From: Plectonema radiosum NIES-515
GTDB taxonomy: Bacteria; Cyanobacteriota; Cyanobacteriia; Cyanobacteriales; Nostocaceae
Direction of reading: 5' to 3'
Assembly: GCF_025753815.1 (NCBI RefSeq)
Contig: NZ_JAOWRF010000369.1
Location: forward strand, 1-44,184
DNA length: 44,184 nucleotides
In this document: in pieces, positions 8,090 to 16,443 of the stretch
Position numbering within the stretch: position 1 is the stretch's first letter
Layout: each line of letters begins with the position of its first letter
Notes under the pieces: generated by a model
Seen by the model: only the letters and a program-made list of their open reading frames with translations
What the model was told of the DNA's origin: nothing
Databases searched by the model: none
Translations under genes and position numbers: made by a program

Positions 8090-8478
8090 AATTTTTCCTC
8101 TTTGCAACGCTTGTTGCATCCGTTCTGTTCCTCACGATTTCTATTATCTCACTAAATTCTTTGAGGATACAGATTGACTACACAATTAATTTGTGATATG
8201 TATCGAGTTTTACAATCATAGAAAAATGCTATAGATTTAATAGATAAAATTTTGATAAATACTTTTGCTTTTTCAGTTCTGGCTGATTAGCTAACTTCAG
8301 TAAGTTTCTTTTGTTAAATATTTTTAAGATTATAAATTATTCGACATAATTTATATTTCAATATTCATGCAGTATTTATTCCTAAATAAATCAACAGGGA
8401 ATTGACTGAGTTGATAGTATCAAAAAGTTTCAGTAGAGATAAGAGAATTCTCTCTACTGAAATAAATTATTTAATTAC
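8090..8478. other. AT-rich intergenic region
   Basis: These 389 bases separate the tail of the epoxide-hydrolase-like gene from the pentapeptide gene, both on the minus strand. The only structure seen is the terminator at 8424-8461. The promoter of the pentapeptide gene should lie at 8090-8250. Confidence 0.6.
8424..8461 (-). terminator. Rho-independent terminator of the epoxide-hydrolase-like gene
   Basis: A perfect 11-bp stem (8429-8439 with 8451-8461, arm TTCAGTAGAGA) and an 11-base loop are followed on the minus strand by CTTTTTG. It lies 18 bases after the stop of the gene at 8479-9348. Confidence 0.8.
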
Positions 8479-9348
8479 TTATGATTTAATATACAAAAAT
8501 TCTTGCATATACTGATTAACTAACTCAGGCTGCTCTTGCTGCACCCAATGACTACAATTGGGAATATATTTGATTTGAAAGTCTCTCACATAAGCTTCTG
8601 TTCCATAAGTTAGTTCCTTACCCAGCGCGGTATCTTTTTCTCCCCAAATCATTAAAGTTGGCACTTCTAAAATACCCCAATTTTGATTTAGCAATATGAG
8701 TTGAAAAACGTTGCGGTAATAGTTTAACATTGCAGTTAAAGCACCGCGTTTAGCTGCGGCATCTTTGTAAGCGTCAATATCTGCTTTGGTGAAAGCACTT
8801 TTATTAATTGCCATACCTTTAAAAGCCATTTCAATTGGTTGATAATCTCCCATTTGAATTAATAATTCTGGGATGAAAGGCAATTGGAACAAGAAGATAT
8901 AAGAACTGCGTAGCAACTGTTGAAGAGTGCGGAAACCTTGGGCAAATTTGGCGGGGTGAGGCAGATTGAGTATTATTAATTGCTCTACCATTGCGGGATA
9001 TTCGTAAGCGAAATTCCAGGCGATCGCTCCTCCCCAATCATGTGCGACTAAAACACACTTTTCATATCCCAATCCTTGAATTACTCCTTTGACATCTTTG
9101 ACAAATTCATCCATCACATAAGCTGATTGCTGATTTGGTTTGTCGCTATCATTGTAGCCGCGCAAATCAACAGCAACTACTTTATAAGATGCCGCAAATT
9201 CGGGTATTTGATGCCGCCAAGAGTACCAAAATTCTGGAAATCCATGCAACATTAACATCAAAGGACCTTCCCCTTGAGTAACGTAGTGCAGTCTAATTCC
9301 GTTAGTCGTGATATATTCGTGCTGCCAAGAGTCTTTGATTACAGACAT
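8479..9348 (-). CDS. Alpha/beta hydrolase, epoxide hydrolase-like
   Basis: This is a 289-residue alpha/beta-hydrolase of the epoxide hydrolase / haloalkane dehalogenase group. The oxyanion motif HGFPEFWYSW is at residues 35-44, the nucleophile elbow VAHDWGG puts an aspartate at D104 (not serine), the acid is probably D239 in WGEKDTAL and the general base is H267 in CSHWVQQE. An Asp nucleophile and HGxP favour epoxide hydrolysis through an ester intermediate; the cap-domain tyrosines cannot be assigned by eye. There is no signal peptide, so it is cytoplasmic. ATG start at 9348. It is monocistronic with its own terminator. The natural substrate is unknown; dehalogenase activity is a less likely alternative. 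Confidence 0.88.
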   Translation of the reverse strand: MSVIKDSWQHEYITTNGIRLHYVTQGEGPLMLMLHGFPEFWYSWRHQIPEFAASYKVVAVDLRGYNDSDKPNQQSAYVMDEFVKDVKGVIQGLGYEKCVLVAHDWGGAIAWNFAYEYPAMVEQLIILNLPHPAKFAQGFRTLQQLLRSSYIFLFQLPFIPELLIQMGDYQPIEMAFKGMAINKSAFTKADIDAYKDAAAKRGALTAMLNYYRNVFQLILLNQNWGILEVPTLMIWGEKDTALGKELTYGTEAYVRDFQIKYIPNCSHWVQQEQPELVNQYMQEFLYIKS

Positions 9349-9612
9349 AATTAATTGAGGTTAAAGAAAATATTGACTGGGAAAGTACAGATGTTGGAAT
9401 TATAGTTTTGTATCATATTTTATGAACTCTATTAAAAGATAGTTTGCTCGAAGGAATATTTGAGGATTATCATGAGAAAATTAGCCCAAAGATAGATGTA
9501 AATCATACGTATAACTTGGTATAAACATAAATAAATTAAAGAAATTAAATTATGTTAGCCTGAAGTTAAATGGTATAAAGAGTGCGGCGCTGAGAGTTTT
9601 GGTGTTTGAGAA

Positions 9613-10764
9613 ATGACAATAATTGAAACGCGGGGCGTTTGGCTTCCGACTACTGGTAGTGAGGTTTTCAAGTCAAGGGAACGCATTGCTGAAGCGATGG
9701 ATTTCCTCGCAGAGACAGGATTTAATGTAGTATTTCCCGTGGTTTGGACTAAGGCGCTAACGCTGTATCCTAGTCAAGTGATGCAGCAGACTTTTGGTGT
9801 GGAAATTGACCCGCTTTTTGTCGGTCGTGACCCTTTAGCAGAAGTGATTGCAGAAGCACGTCGGGTGGGGCTAAAAGTCATTGCTTGGTTTGAATACGGC
9901 TTTGCCAGTTCTTACAATTTGAATGGTGGGATGTTGCTGGAGAAAAAACCTGAATGGGGTGCACGCGATCGCGATGGCAATTTAGTCAATAAAAACGGCT
10001 TTGAGTGGCTCAATTCCCTTGACCCCCAAGTGCAAAATTTTATGTTGAACTTGGTTTTAGAAGTTGTCAAGAATTATGATGTTGATGGGATTCAAGGAGA
10101 CGATCGCCTGCCAGCTTTGCCTAGTGAGGGAGGTTACGACCACCTAACTGTCCAACTTTACCAGCAGCAATTTCGGAAAAATCCGCCACGAAACCCTCAA
10201 GATAAGCAATGGTTGCAATGGCGAGCAAATATTCTCACCGACTTTTTAGCGCATCTTTATCAAAAAGTCAAAGCGGTAAATCCCAACCTTTTAGTATCAA
10301 TGGCTCCAAATATTCATGATTGGGCATTGAAAGAATATCTCCAAGACTCTCCCAAATGGTTGGAGCAGAAAATAGTAGATACCATCCATCCGCAGATTTA
10401 TCGTCGTGATTTCCTAAGTTACAAATCTATTATCGATCAGTTGGTAAAAAAGCAGTTTGCAGTGATGTCGTCGAGGTTAGCACCGGGAATTTTGATGAAG
10501 TTGGGAAACTACTCGATAAGTGCAGAATATCTGATGCAGGCAATTGAGTACAACCGCGATCGCGGTATTTCTGGAGAGGTATTCTTTTTTTACGAAGGTT
10601 TGCGAGACAATAATAACGCTTTAGCTAAGGTATTGCAAAATAATGCTTATGCTCAAAGTGCCTCATTTCCCTCTTTGTCTGACTTGAGTGCAGATAATGT
10701 TAGCAACAGTAAGCTATCTTCAAATTGGCATAATTTGCTGAAGTTTTGGAGAAATATTTCCTAG
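9613..10764 (+). CDS. Family-10-like glycosyl hydrolase (GHL10/DUF187)
   Basis: This 383-residue protein starts with ETRGVWLPTTGSEVF, the typical opening of the GHL10 (DUF187, YngK-like) TIM-barrel family. Further family features are ETGFNVVFPVVWTKALTLYP, GLKVIAWFEYGF, the WLNSLDP strand and DVDGIQGDDR, with acidic residues at barrel strand ends that are candidate catalytic groups. VSMAPNIHDWALK and VDTIHPQIYRRD follow. No signal peptide or binding module is seen, so it appears to be cytoplasmic, unlike many secreted relatives. It is a solitary gene that ends just before an inverted repeat shared with the converging LptA-like gene. The substrate is unknown; members are presumed to cut glucan-like or envelope polysaccharides. 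Confidence 0.85.
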   Translation: MTIIETRGVWLPTTGSEVFKSRERIAEAMDFLAETGFNVVFPVVWTKALTLYPSQVMQQTFGVEIDPLFVGRDPLAEVIAEARRVGLKVIAWFEYGFASSYNLNGGMLLEKKPEWGARDRDGNLVNKNGFEWLNSLDPQVQNFMLNLVLEVVKNYDVDGIQGDDRLPALPSEGGYDHLTVQLYQQQFRKNPPRNPQDKQWLQWRANILTDFLAHLYQKVKAVNPNLLVSMAPNIHDWALKEYLQDSPKWLEQKIVDTIHPQIYRRDFLSYKSIIDQLVKKQFAVMSSRLAPGILMKLGNYSISAEYLMQAIEYNRDRGISGEVFFFYEGLRDNNNALAKVLQNNAYAQSASFPSLSDLSADNVSNSKLSSNWHNLLKFWRNIS

Positions 10765-10765
10765 T

Positions 10766-10814
10766 GAGGGCTTCAGCCCCCGTAACAAGAATAATCTATA
10801 GGGCTGAAGCCGCG
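10766..10814. terminator. GGGCTTCAGCCC inverted repeats between convergent genes
   Basis: A self-complementary GGGCTTCAGCCC (from 10768) and a second GGGCTGAAGCC (10801-10811) can form alternative stems. They lie in the 70 bases between the stops of the convergent GHL10-like and LptA-like genes. They may work as a two-way terminator. This is also a common dispersed cyanobacterial repeat. Confidence 0.55.
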
Positions 10815-10834
10815 AACTACCAAATATCTGCCGA

Positions 10835-11233
10835 TTACTTGAAATTTGATGCTATCACTTTATCGCCAGTCAAGTTAAATTTGTCTTGCTCTTTAAACAA
10901 ATACGTTACTGTATCAGCTTCCTGAATTTTTCCGTTTTTAAGGATTTTTACATTCCCAGTCAAAACAACTTTACGTTCTTTAGGAAATACTTCAGCTTTA
11001 TCTGCTGTGGCATTAATCTTTGCTGCTTTGAAATCGAACTTAACATTACCTTGCCAAATATAGACATCCGCAACTGCCTGAGTTATTTGTTTGATGGGTG
11101 TCGTCGCTGATGGCTGTGTGTCTAGCTGTTGAGCGCCAAGACTGTTTATGATTAGAGAAAGTGAAGTTAGAGTGGTTAAAGTTGCCGGGAGTAAAAAAGA
11201 CAAAACAATACGCCGAATAGATAGGGAAGTCAT
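10835..11233 (-). CDS. LptA/OstA-like periplasmic protein
   Basis: This 132-residue protein has an N-terminal signal peptide (residues 1-34, IVLSFLLPATLTTLTSLSLI, cleavage near LGA-QQ) and an OstA/LptA-like beta-jellyroll: VADVYIWQGNVKFDFKAAKI, NATADKAEVFPKERKVVLTG and NVKILKNGKIQEADTVTYLF. LptA carries lipopolysaccharide across the periplasm to the outer membrane. Cyanobacteria have several LptA-like proteins, and this short form may be an accessory one. ATG start at 11233. It is a single gene with no other lpt gene nearby in the window. The family is fairly clear; the exact role is inferred. Confidence 0.75.
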   Translation of the reverse strand: MTSLSIRRIVLSFLLPATLTTLTSLSLIINSLGAQQLDTQPSATTPIKQITQAVADVYIWQGNVKFDFKAAKINATADKAEVFPKERKVVLTGNVKILKNGKIQEADTVTYLFKEQDKFNLTGDKVIASNFK

Positions 11234-11420
11234 AATTAAATCTCGAAAACACTGTTTTTTTCGTTTGTCTGCTGTGAATTTATCACAAATCGGTATTTAT
11301 ATAAATGCAACTAAAATTATATGTATAAAATTTTTCGATGATAACTATCTTATGATTAGATTTAGAGGGTTAATTTTCACCGTTTTTTAGGTGATGTGAG
11401 CAAATTTAGAGAGCGATCGC

Positions 11421-11876
11421 ATGAAATATCAATATCATATGCAAGAGGTAATTAAAACTCTCAAACACGATTTACCAACACTTTTTCAGCAGGATATTTC
11501 CTACGACATCTATACCCAGGATGTCTATTTTCGCGACCCAGTAAATAAATTTAAAGGCAAATTAAACTATCGCATTATCTTTTGGACTTTGCGATTTCAC
11601 GCTCAATTATTTTTTACGCAGATTTATTTCGACCTGCATGAGGTGCATCAAGAAGCTGAAGATACTATTTTGGCAAAGTGGACAGTTCGGGGAATTTTGC
11701 GTGTTCCTTGGAAAGCGCATATATTTTTTAATGGCTACTCTACTTACAAACTGAACTCAGATAATCTCATATATGAGCATATCGATACCTGGGATCGCAA
11801 GCCTAGTGAGATTTTGAGTCAGTTTATCCGCAAAGGAGAAAGCGGTAAACCGAATTATTTTCATCTAATTAGTTAA
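11421..11876 (+). CDS. DUF2358 protein (SnoaL/NTF2-like fold)
   Basis: This 151-residue soluble protein has the DUF2358 pattern, conserved in cyanobacteria and plastids: DLPTLFQQDISYDIYTQDVY, FRDPVNKFKGKLNYR, and TILAKWTVRGILRVPWKAHI leading to the FNGYSTYKLN and IYEHIDTWDR strands. The fold is related to SnoaL/NTF2 barrels with a hydrophobic pocket, but no ligand or reaction is established. The ATG directly follows a HIP1 octamer (GCGATCGCATG), so the translation-initiation region is partly made of the repeat. The gene stands alone. The family is confident, the function unknown. Confidence 0.8.
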   Translation: MKYQYHMQEVIKTLKHDLPTLFQQDISYDIYTQDVYFRDPVNKFKGKLNYRIIFWTLRFHAQLFFTQIYFDLHEVHQEAEDTILAKWTVRGILRVPWKAHIFFNGYSTYKLNSDNLIYEHIDTWDRKPSEILSQFIRKGESGKPNYFHLIS

Positions 11877-11992
11877 CTTTTGCGTACTTTCAGGTTTGAT
11901 CGCAAATATATATCTTAAGATTTTCTTTAGATTCTGGTAAGCAATGTTATGCTTATACCAGAGAACAAGCTGTAGCAGTAGGGATATATCCG

Positions 11993-12208
11993 ATGAACTC
12001 TTCGATATTACGTCAGATTTGGCTTGTGATTGAGGAAACCCAGACCAATATTCTTTTGGGATTCAATGATGCGGAACTAACTCAGCAGCTACTAAGGCAG
12101 TTGGAAAACAAGAAATTCCTTACCAATGAAGAAACCAGCGCCATAAGTGCTTACATTAGTTCCAGAGTCCCGTTAATTCGTGATTTAGCTTTAGCACGCA
12201 TAGCATAG
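11993..12208 (+). CDS. Small hypothetical protein
   Basis: This 71-residue protein reads as two to three amphipathic helices (SSILRQIWLVIEETQTNILL, DAELTQQLLRQLENKKFL, NEETSAISAYISSRVPLIRD). The mix of residues is protein-like, with no low-complexity bias. The ATG at 11993 is preceded by GTAGGGATATATCCG, a weak ribosome-binding site. I do not recognise a function. Small helical proteins of this kind are often found as conserved hypotheticals in Nostocales. Confidence 0.6.
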   Translation: MNSSILRQIWLVIEETQTNILLGFNDAELTQQLLRQLENKKFLTNEETSAISAYISSRVPLIRDLALARIA

Positions 12209-12794
12209 GATGATTAGCGAAGTTGAGTGAGCTAATGTCCGTTTAATCAAGAGTAACAAAAATCTCATACCTGAAAATCTGCGAAACTTTCAGATTATAA
12301 CTTAATGCACATCATTAGTCGTAAAAAGCTACGAAAAGTGTGCAAAGAACATGCTGATTGCTGTGAAGCACGTATGGGACTGGTACGGAATTGCCAGTAA
12401 AGCAAAAAAAGAGAAATTTGGTAGAAGTTGAAACAGTTTATCCTCAAGCGGAAGCAGTTAGCAACTTGAGAATAATATTAAAGGCAAGAAATATCGTTTA
12501 ATTGTTAGTATTAATGTAGCGTTTTTTAACGCAGAGGAGCGCAAAGATAAGCGATTCGATAAGTGTGGTCATGTTCGTTACCCCCATGAACAACTTTTCA
12601 AGACAGAGTGACGCAGAGTTTTTGTGATAAATTTTCGCCATGAATTAATGCAAAATCAGGTCTCTTACTCCCTCTTTGCGTCTTTGCGACTTTGCGTGAG
12701 ACAAATTCATATCTTGATTCAGCAACGCCCAAAAATTAAATATTCCCAAGCCTACCATGAAATTAGATGTAAATCTCAGGTGCGTTACGTTTCA
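12209..12794. other. Intergenic debris: dead toxin gene and GCAAAG-type repeats
   Basis: Besides the HigB remnant (12305-12516), the region holds two patches of the ACGCAGAG/GCAAAG repeat type: near 12528-12552 and, in opposite orientation, near 12671-12704 (TTTGCGTCTTTGCGACTTTG). No intact gene is seen. Confidence 0.6.
12305..12516 (+). pseudogene. Degraded HigB-type toxin gene
   Basis: Reading across three frames recovers a HigB (RelE-superfamily mRNA interferase) sequence. Frame 1 from the ATG at 12305 gives MHIISRKKLRKVCKEHADCC-EA. A shift near 12372 gives WDWYGIASKAK. A shift near 12407 gives RNLVEVETVYPQAEAVSN. A last shift near 12468 gives NNIKGKKYRLIVSIN. The family normally continues with a strand and a YVLTHAEYD-like end; here the match stops at the junction with a repeat near 12517. 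The downstream HigA antitoxin gene expected for this module is absent. The gene cannot make a working toxin. Confidence 0.8.
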
Positions 12795-15686
12795 CTAACC
12801 TACCTTACTTGCCGGATACTGCTGCAAAACCTGCTGCAAATATTGCCCAGTATAAGACTTCGGATTCTTCGCTACTTCCTCCGGTGTCCCCACTGCAATA
12901 ATTTCTCCTCCTTTATCACCACCTTCGGGACCCAAATCTATCAACCAATCAGAGCAACGAATCACATCTAAATTGTGTTCAATTACTAAAATTGAATTTC
13001 CTTTATCTACTAAACGTTGCAACACATCTAACAACTTATGAACGTCATAAAAAGATAAACCTGTAGTCGGTTCATCGATTAAATAAAGCGTCTTTCCTGT
13101 AGCACGACGTGATAATTCAGTTGCTAATTTCACCCGCTGCGCTTCCCCCCCAGATAAAGTTGTTGCGGGTTGTCCTAATTGAATGTAACCCAGTCCGACA
13201 TCAACCAAAGTTTGCAACCGGGTAAAAGCTTTGGGAATATTTTGGAAAAAGTCTAAACTTTCCTCAACAGTCATCTTGAGAACATCAGAAATAGACTTAT
13301 CTTTGTACTTTACTTGCAAAGTTTCTCGATTATATCTTGCACCTTTACAAACTTCGCATTGCACGTAAACATCTGGCAAAAAGTTCATTTCAATGACATT
13401 TACACCCTGTCCGCTGCAAGCTTCACAACGTCCACCTTTAACATTAAAAGAAAATTGTCCAGGTTTGTAACCCCTAGCTTTTGCTTCTACTGTTTGCGAA
13501 AATACATCGCGAATAACATCAAAAACCCCTGTATAAGTTGCGGGGTTAGAACGCGGTGTGCGTCCAATGGGCGATTGATCAATTACAATTGCTTTATCAA
13601 CAGCATTTAATCCCTTGATTCCTTCTAAATGTTTGGGTAAAGGAACTTTCTTTGTCAGTTGATGCTGTAATGCTGGATAAAGTAATTCATTAATTAAAGT
13701 AGATTTTCCCGAACCAGAAACACCAGTAACAGCGACAAGTTTACCTAGGGGAATTTCTACATCGATATTTTTTAAGTTGTTGCGATGGGCATTTTGAATT
13801 GTCAAACTTCGTCCATTTCCTTCGCGTCGTTCTGCTGGAGTTTCAATTACTCGTCGTCCCGATAAATACGCACCCGTTAATGATTTTTCGGCTGTTAATA
13901 ATGCTTGTAAATCACCTTGAGCAATTATATATCCGCCGTGAATTCCTGCACCGGGACCAATATCAACAATGTGGTTAGCTGCACGAATTGTTTCTTCATC
14001 ATGCTCAACTACAATTAACGTATTACCCAAATCACGTAATTTAGTTAAAGTTTGCAGCAAGCGTCCATTATCTCTTTGATGCAAACCGATACTTGGTTCA
14101 TCTAAAACGTAGAGAACTCCTGTTAAACCAGAACCAATTTGAGTTGCTAAACGAATTCGTTGCGCTTCTCCACCGGAAAGTGTCATTGCTGGACGGTCAA
14201 GGGTGAGATAATCTAATCCGACATCGAGCAAAAATTGCAATCTTGATTTAATTTCTCGCAGGACTAAATCAGCGATTTGCACTTGCCGATCGCTCAACTT
14301 TAATTCATCAACTTTCTGACGACAATCGCGTATCGATACACCGCTTAAATCTGTCATCCGATACTGTCCCAACCGCACTGCTAAAGCTTCTGGTTTTAAC
14401 CTTTTCCCACGGCAAACTTCACAGGGTTGATCTACTAAATACTGCTCTAATTTCTGCTTAATTAATTCTGAACCACCTTCATACTGTCGCTGTAAAATCG
14501 GAATTGCCCCTTTATAACTGTGCTTATTTTGTGCTTCTGTGGTTCCATCTTCTCCATACAAAATAATTTGACGCTGTTCATCTGTGAGCTGATACCAGTT
14601 ATTTTGAAGTTCAAAATCATAAGCTTGCCCAACTTTATATAATAACTCCAAATAATAGGAATTATCCTTCTCTGACCAAGGTGCGATCGCTGCATAGACA
14701 GGTGCTTCTGGATCGGGTACTACTAAATCAGGCGAAAATCTTCTTAAACTTCCTAATCCATGACAGTCAGGACAAGCACCATAAGGTGAGTTAAACGAGA
14801 ACAATCGTGGTGATAATTCCTCCATTACTGCCCCATGTTCGGGACATGCAAAATTTTCCGAAAAGACTAATTCTTGTTCGCTTGTCTGTTGTTCGTTGTC
14901 AGAAGATGAACTAATAACTATGGTAGCAATGCCACTTGATTGTTTTAAGCACGTAGAAAGAGAATCTACCAAACGCTCTTGTATACCGTCTTTTTTCACA
15001 AGACGGTCAATCACCACTTCAATGGTGTGAGTAAAATTCTTATCTAAGTCAATCGAGTCAGATAGTTCTCGCACTTCCCCATTAACGCGGATGCGGACAA
15101 AACCTTGGGAAGCGAGACTTGATAAAAGCTTTTTATGCGTGCCTTTTTTGCCTCGGACAACAGGTGCCAGGATTTGAAAGCGTGTACGATCGCTTAGATC
15201 CATAATCCGATCAACCATCTCGTCGATAGTTTGCGGTGCAATACAGCGATCGCATATCGGACAATGGGGTTCACCAGCACGTCCAAACAACAAACGCAAG
15301 TAATCGTAAATTTCTGTTACAGTCCCAACTGTGGAGCGCGGGTTATGAGAAGTTGATTTTTGGTCGATAGAAATCGCCGGACTCAAACCTTCAATCGCTT
15401 CGACATCCGGTTTATCTAATTGTCCCAAAAATTGCCGTGCATAAGCGCTGAGAGATTCGACGTAACGGCGCTGTCCTTCGGCGAAAATGGTATCAAATGC
15501 CAAGGAGGACTTCCCAGAACCAGAAACCCCAGTAAAAACAATCAAGCGATCGCGTGGCAATTCTAAATCAATATTTTTCAGATTATGCTGCCTCGCACCC
15601 CGAATGCGAATGGTATTCTGGTTGTTGGGATTGGGGTAAGGAAGATGACCATTTAGTGATGATGCAGCAAGCTTTTGATCTGACAT
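12795..15686 (-). CDS. uvrA: Excinuclease ABC subunit A
   Basis: UvrA is the damage-recognition ATPase of nucleotide excision repair; it loads UvrB at DNA lesions. All landmarks are present in 963 residues: Walker [20 protein letters not shown] near the N-terminus and [15 protein letters not shown] in the second half, signatures [18 protein letters not shown] and [18 protein letters not shown], Walker [17 protein letters not shown] and [16 protein letters not shown], and zinc-binding Cys pairs (CPEHG...[25 protein letters not shown]...[10 protein letters not shown]). The length is normal for the family. ATG start at 15686. The frame has no damage. A LexA-type SOS box lies 71-84 bases upstream, so it is probably DNA-damage inducible. 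uvrB is not nearby, as is usual in cyanobacteria. Confidence 0.98.
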   Translation of the reverse strand: MSDQKLAASSLNGHLPYPNPNNQNTIRIRGARQHNLKNIDLELPRDRLIVFTGVSGSGKSSLAFDTIFAEGQRRYVESLSAYARQFLGQLDKPDVEAIEGLSPAISIDQKSTSHNPRSTVGTVTEIYDYLRLLFGRAGEPHCPICDRCIAPQTIDEMVDRIMDLSDRTRFQILAPVVRGKKGTHKKLLSSLASQGFVRIRVNGEVRELSDSIDLDKNFTHTIEVVIDRLVKKDGIQERLVDSLSTCLKQSSGIATIVISSSSDNEQQTSEQELVFSENFACPEHGAVMEELSPRLFSFNSPYGACPDCHGLGSLRRFSPDLVVPDPEAPVYAAIAPWSEKDNSYYLELLYKVGQAYDFELQNNWYQLTDEQRQIILYGEDGTTEAQNKHSYKGAIPILQRQYEGGSELIKQKLEQYLVDQPCEVCRGKRLKPEALAVRLGQYRMTDLSGVSIRDCRQKVDELKLSDRQVQIADLVLREIKSRLQFLLDVGLDYLTLDRPAMTLSGGEAQRIRLATQIGSGLTGVLYVLDEPSIGLHQRDNGRLLQTLTKLRDLGNTLIVVEHDEETIRAANHIVDIGPGAGIHGGYIIAQGDLQALLTAEKSLTGAYLSGRRVIETPAERREGNGRSLTIQNAHRNNLKNIDVEIPLGKLVAVTGVSGSGKSTLINELLYPALQHQLTKKVPLPKHLEGIKGLNAVDKAIVIDQSPIGRTPRSNPATYTGVFDVIRDVFSQTVEAKARGYKPGQFSFNVKGGRCEACSGQGVNVIEMNFLPDVYVQCEVCKGARYNRETLQVKYKDKSISDVLKMTVEESLDFFQNIPKAFTRLQTLVDVGLGYIQLGQPATTLSGGEAQRVKLATELSRRATGKTLYLIDEPTTGLSFYDVHKLLDVLQRLVDKGNSILVIEHNLDVIRCSDWLIDLGPEGGDKGGEIIAVGTPEEVAKNPKSYTGQYLQQVLQQYPASKVG

Positions 15687-15756
15687 ATCGGCAGGCTGAA
15701 TAAATAGAGGCAGCGCGTTAAGTCCTTAATAATACTACCTTTACTTCTGTCTTAGT

Positions 15757-15770
15757 AGAACAGTCGTACT
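15757..15770 (-). promoter_or_regulatory. LexA-type SOS box upstream of uvrA
   Basis: On the minus strand the sequence is AGTACGACTGTTCT, which fits the cyanobacterial LexA consensus RGTACNNNDGTWCB at every defined position. It is 71-84 bases before the uvrA ATG, and a possible -10 (TAGTAT or TATTAT) lies about 20 bases further downstream, so LexA would cover the -35 region. Confidence 0.7.
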
Positions 15771-16059
15771 GCTGTCTTAATTGGTTATGAGCCTATTCCT
15801 TTGGATAGAGCGATCGCTTTTGTTAGAAGACAGATAATTTTAGGCGATCGCCTCAAATTACCACCCCCCGACACCAAAACAATCGCAAAAGTAGTTTTAT
15901 CATCTTAGCGAAAGATTAGCTGTAGAACCCCTACAAGATTACCTACTCTATGAATCTTTCTTGGGGTTCTTGGCATCTTGGCGGTTCGTTAAAAAAGTTT
16001 AGGTATTCTTCCATCTGTCCGGGAGTAGGTATATAACCGCAAATTTCAGATAGGAAAAA

Positions 16060-16124
16060 CAGTAGAGACTAGCAAGTGCAACGTCTCTAGTCAAAACAGA
16101 CGTTCCGCCGGAACGTCTCTACTG
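16060..16124. repeat. Composite GTAGAGAC/GTCTCTAC inverted repeat
   Basis: CAGTAGAGAC (16060-16069) and GTCTCTACTG (16115-16124) are exact complements. Inside lies a 19-base palindrome GACGTTCCG-C-CGGAACGTC (16099-16117) and an ACGTCTCTAG half-unit. It belongs to the dispersed GTAGAGACG family of this genome. Confidence 0.8.
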
Positions 16125-16143
16125 AATTATCATATTTTGGAAA

Positions 16144-16217
16144 TGACTCAGGTGTGATTTGAACACACGACCTCGGGCTTATGAGTCCCACGCTCTAACC
16201 AACTGAGCTACTGAGCC
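16144..16217 (-). tRNA. tRNA-Met (anticodon CAT)
   Basis: This 74-base gene folds as a full cloverleaf: acceptor GGCTCAG/CTGAGTC (one G-T pair), D-arm GCTC-AGTTGGTTA-GAGC, anticodon loop CTCATAA, T-arm GTGTG-TTCAAAT-CACAC and discriminator A. CCA is not encoded. The anticodon CAT fits methionine; the first acceptor pair is G-C, as in an elongator and not an initiator tRNA, though tRNA-Ile2 (k2CAU) also carries CAT and cannot be fully excluded. The base pair closing the anticodon loop is A-G (mismatch), which is unusual; the other four pairs are G-C or G-T. Confidence 0.92.
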
Positions 16218-16443
16218 AAACTTTTTCAATGCCTTCCTAAATATAGCAGAAAAATTTTGTCATGGCTAGTTTTTAACTCAATTATTTTTCGTGTTCATTA
16301 AGGCAAAAAAGAATTTTAGGTAATAGAGATGAGGGAGTAGGAAATAAAATCTTCACCACTCCCGGCTCATTGCTCCCTAGTAACGGTGATAAAAAGCATT
16401 TATAGGGAGTTTACCGTATCTTTTCCAAAAAGACAGCCAGGAA

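Larger units (their letters stand above)
15687..16443. other. Intergenic region with SOS box, repeats and a tRNA gene
   Basis: Holds the uvrA promoter region with a LexA-like box (15757-15770), two HIP1 copies (near 15811 and 15843), a composite repeat (16060-16124) and tRNA-Met (16144-16217). The remaining ~220 bases downstream of the LysM/M23 stop show nothing definite. Confidence 0.7.

Noticed and set aside
12624-12971. 115-residue plus-strand open frame overlapping the uvrA end
   Set aside because: It runs into uvrA on the opposite strand and its first half is GCAAAG-type repeat.
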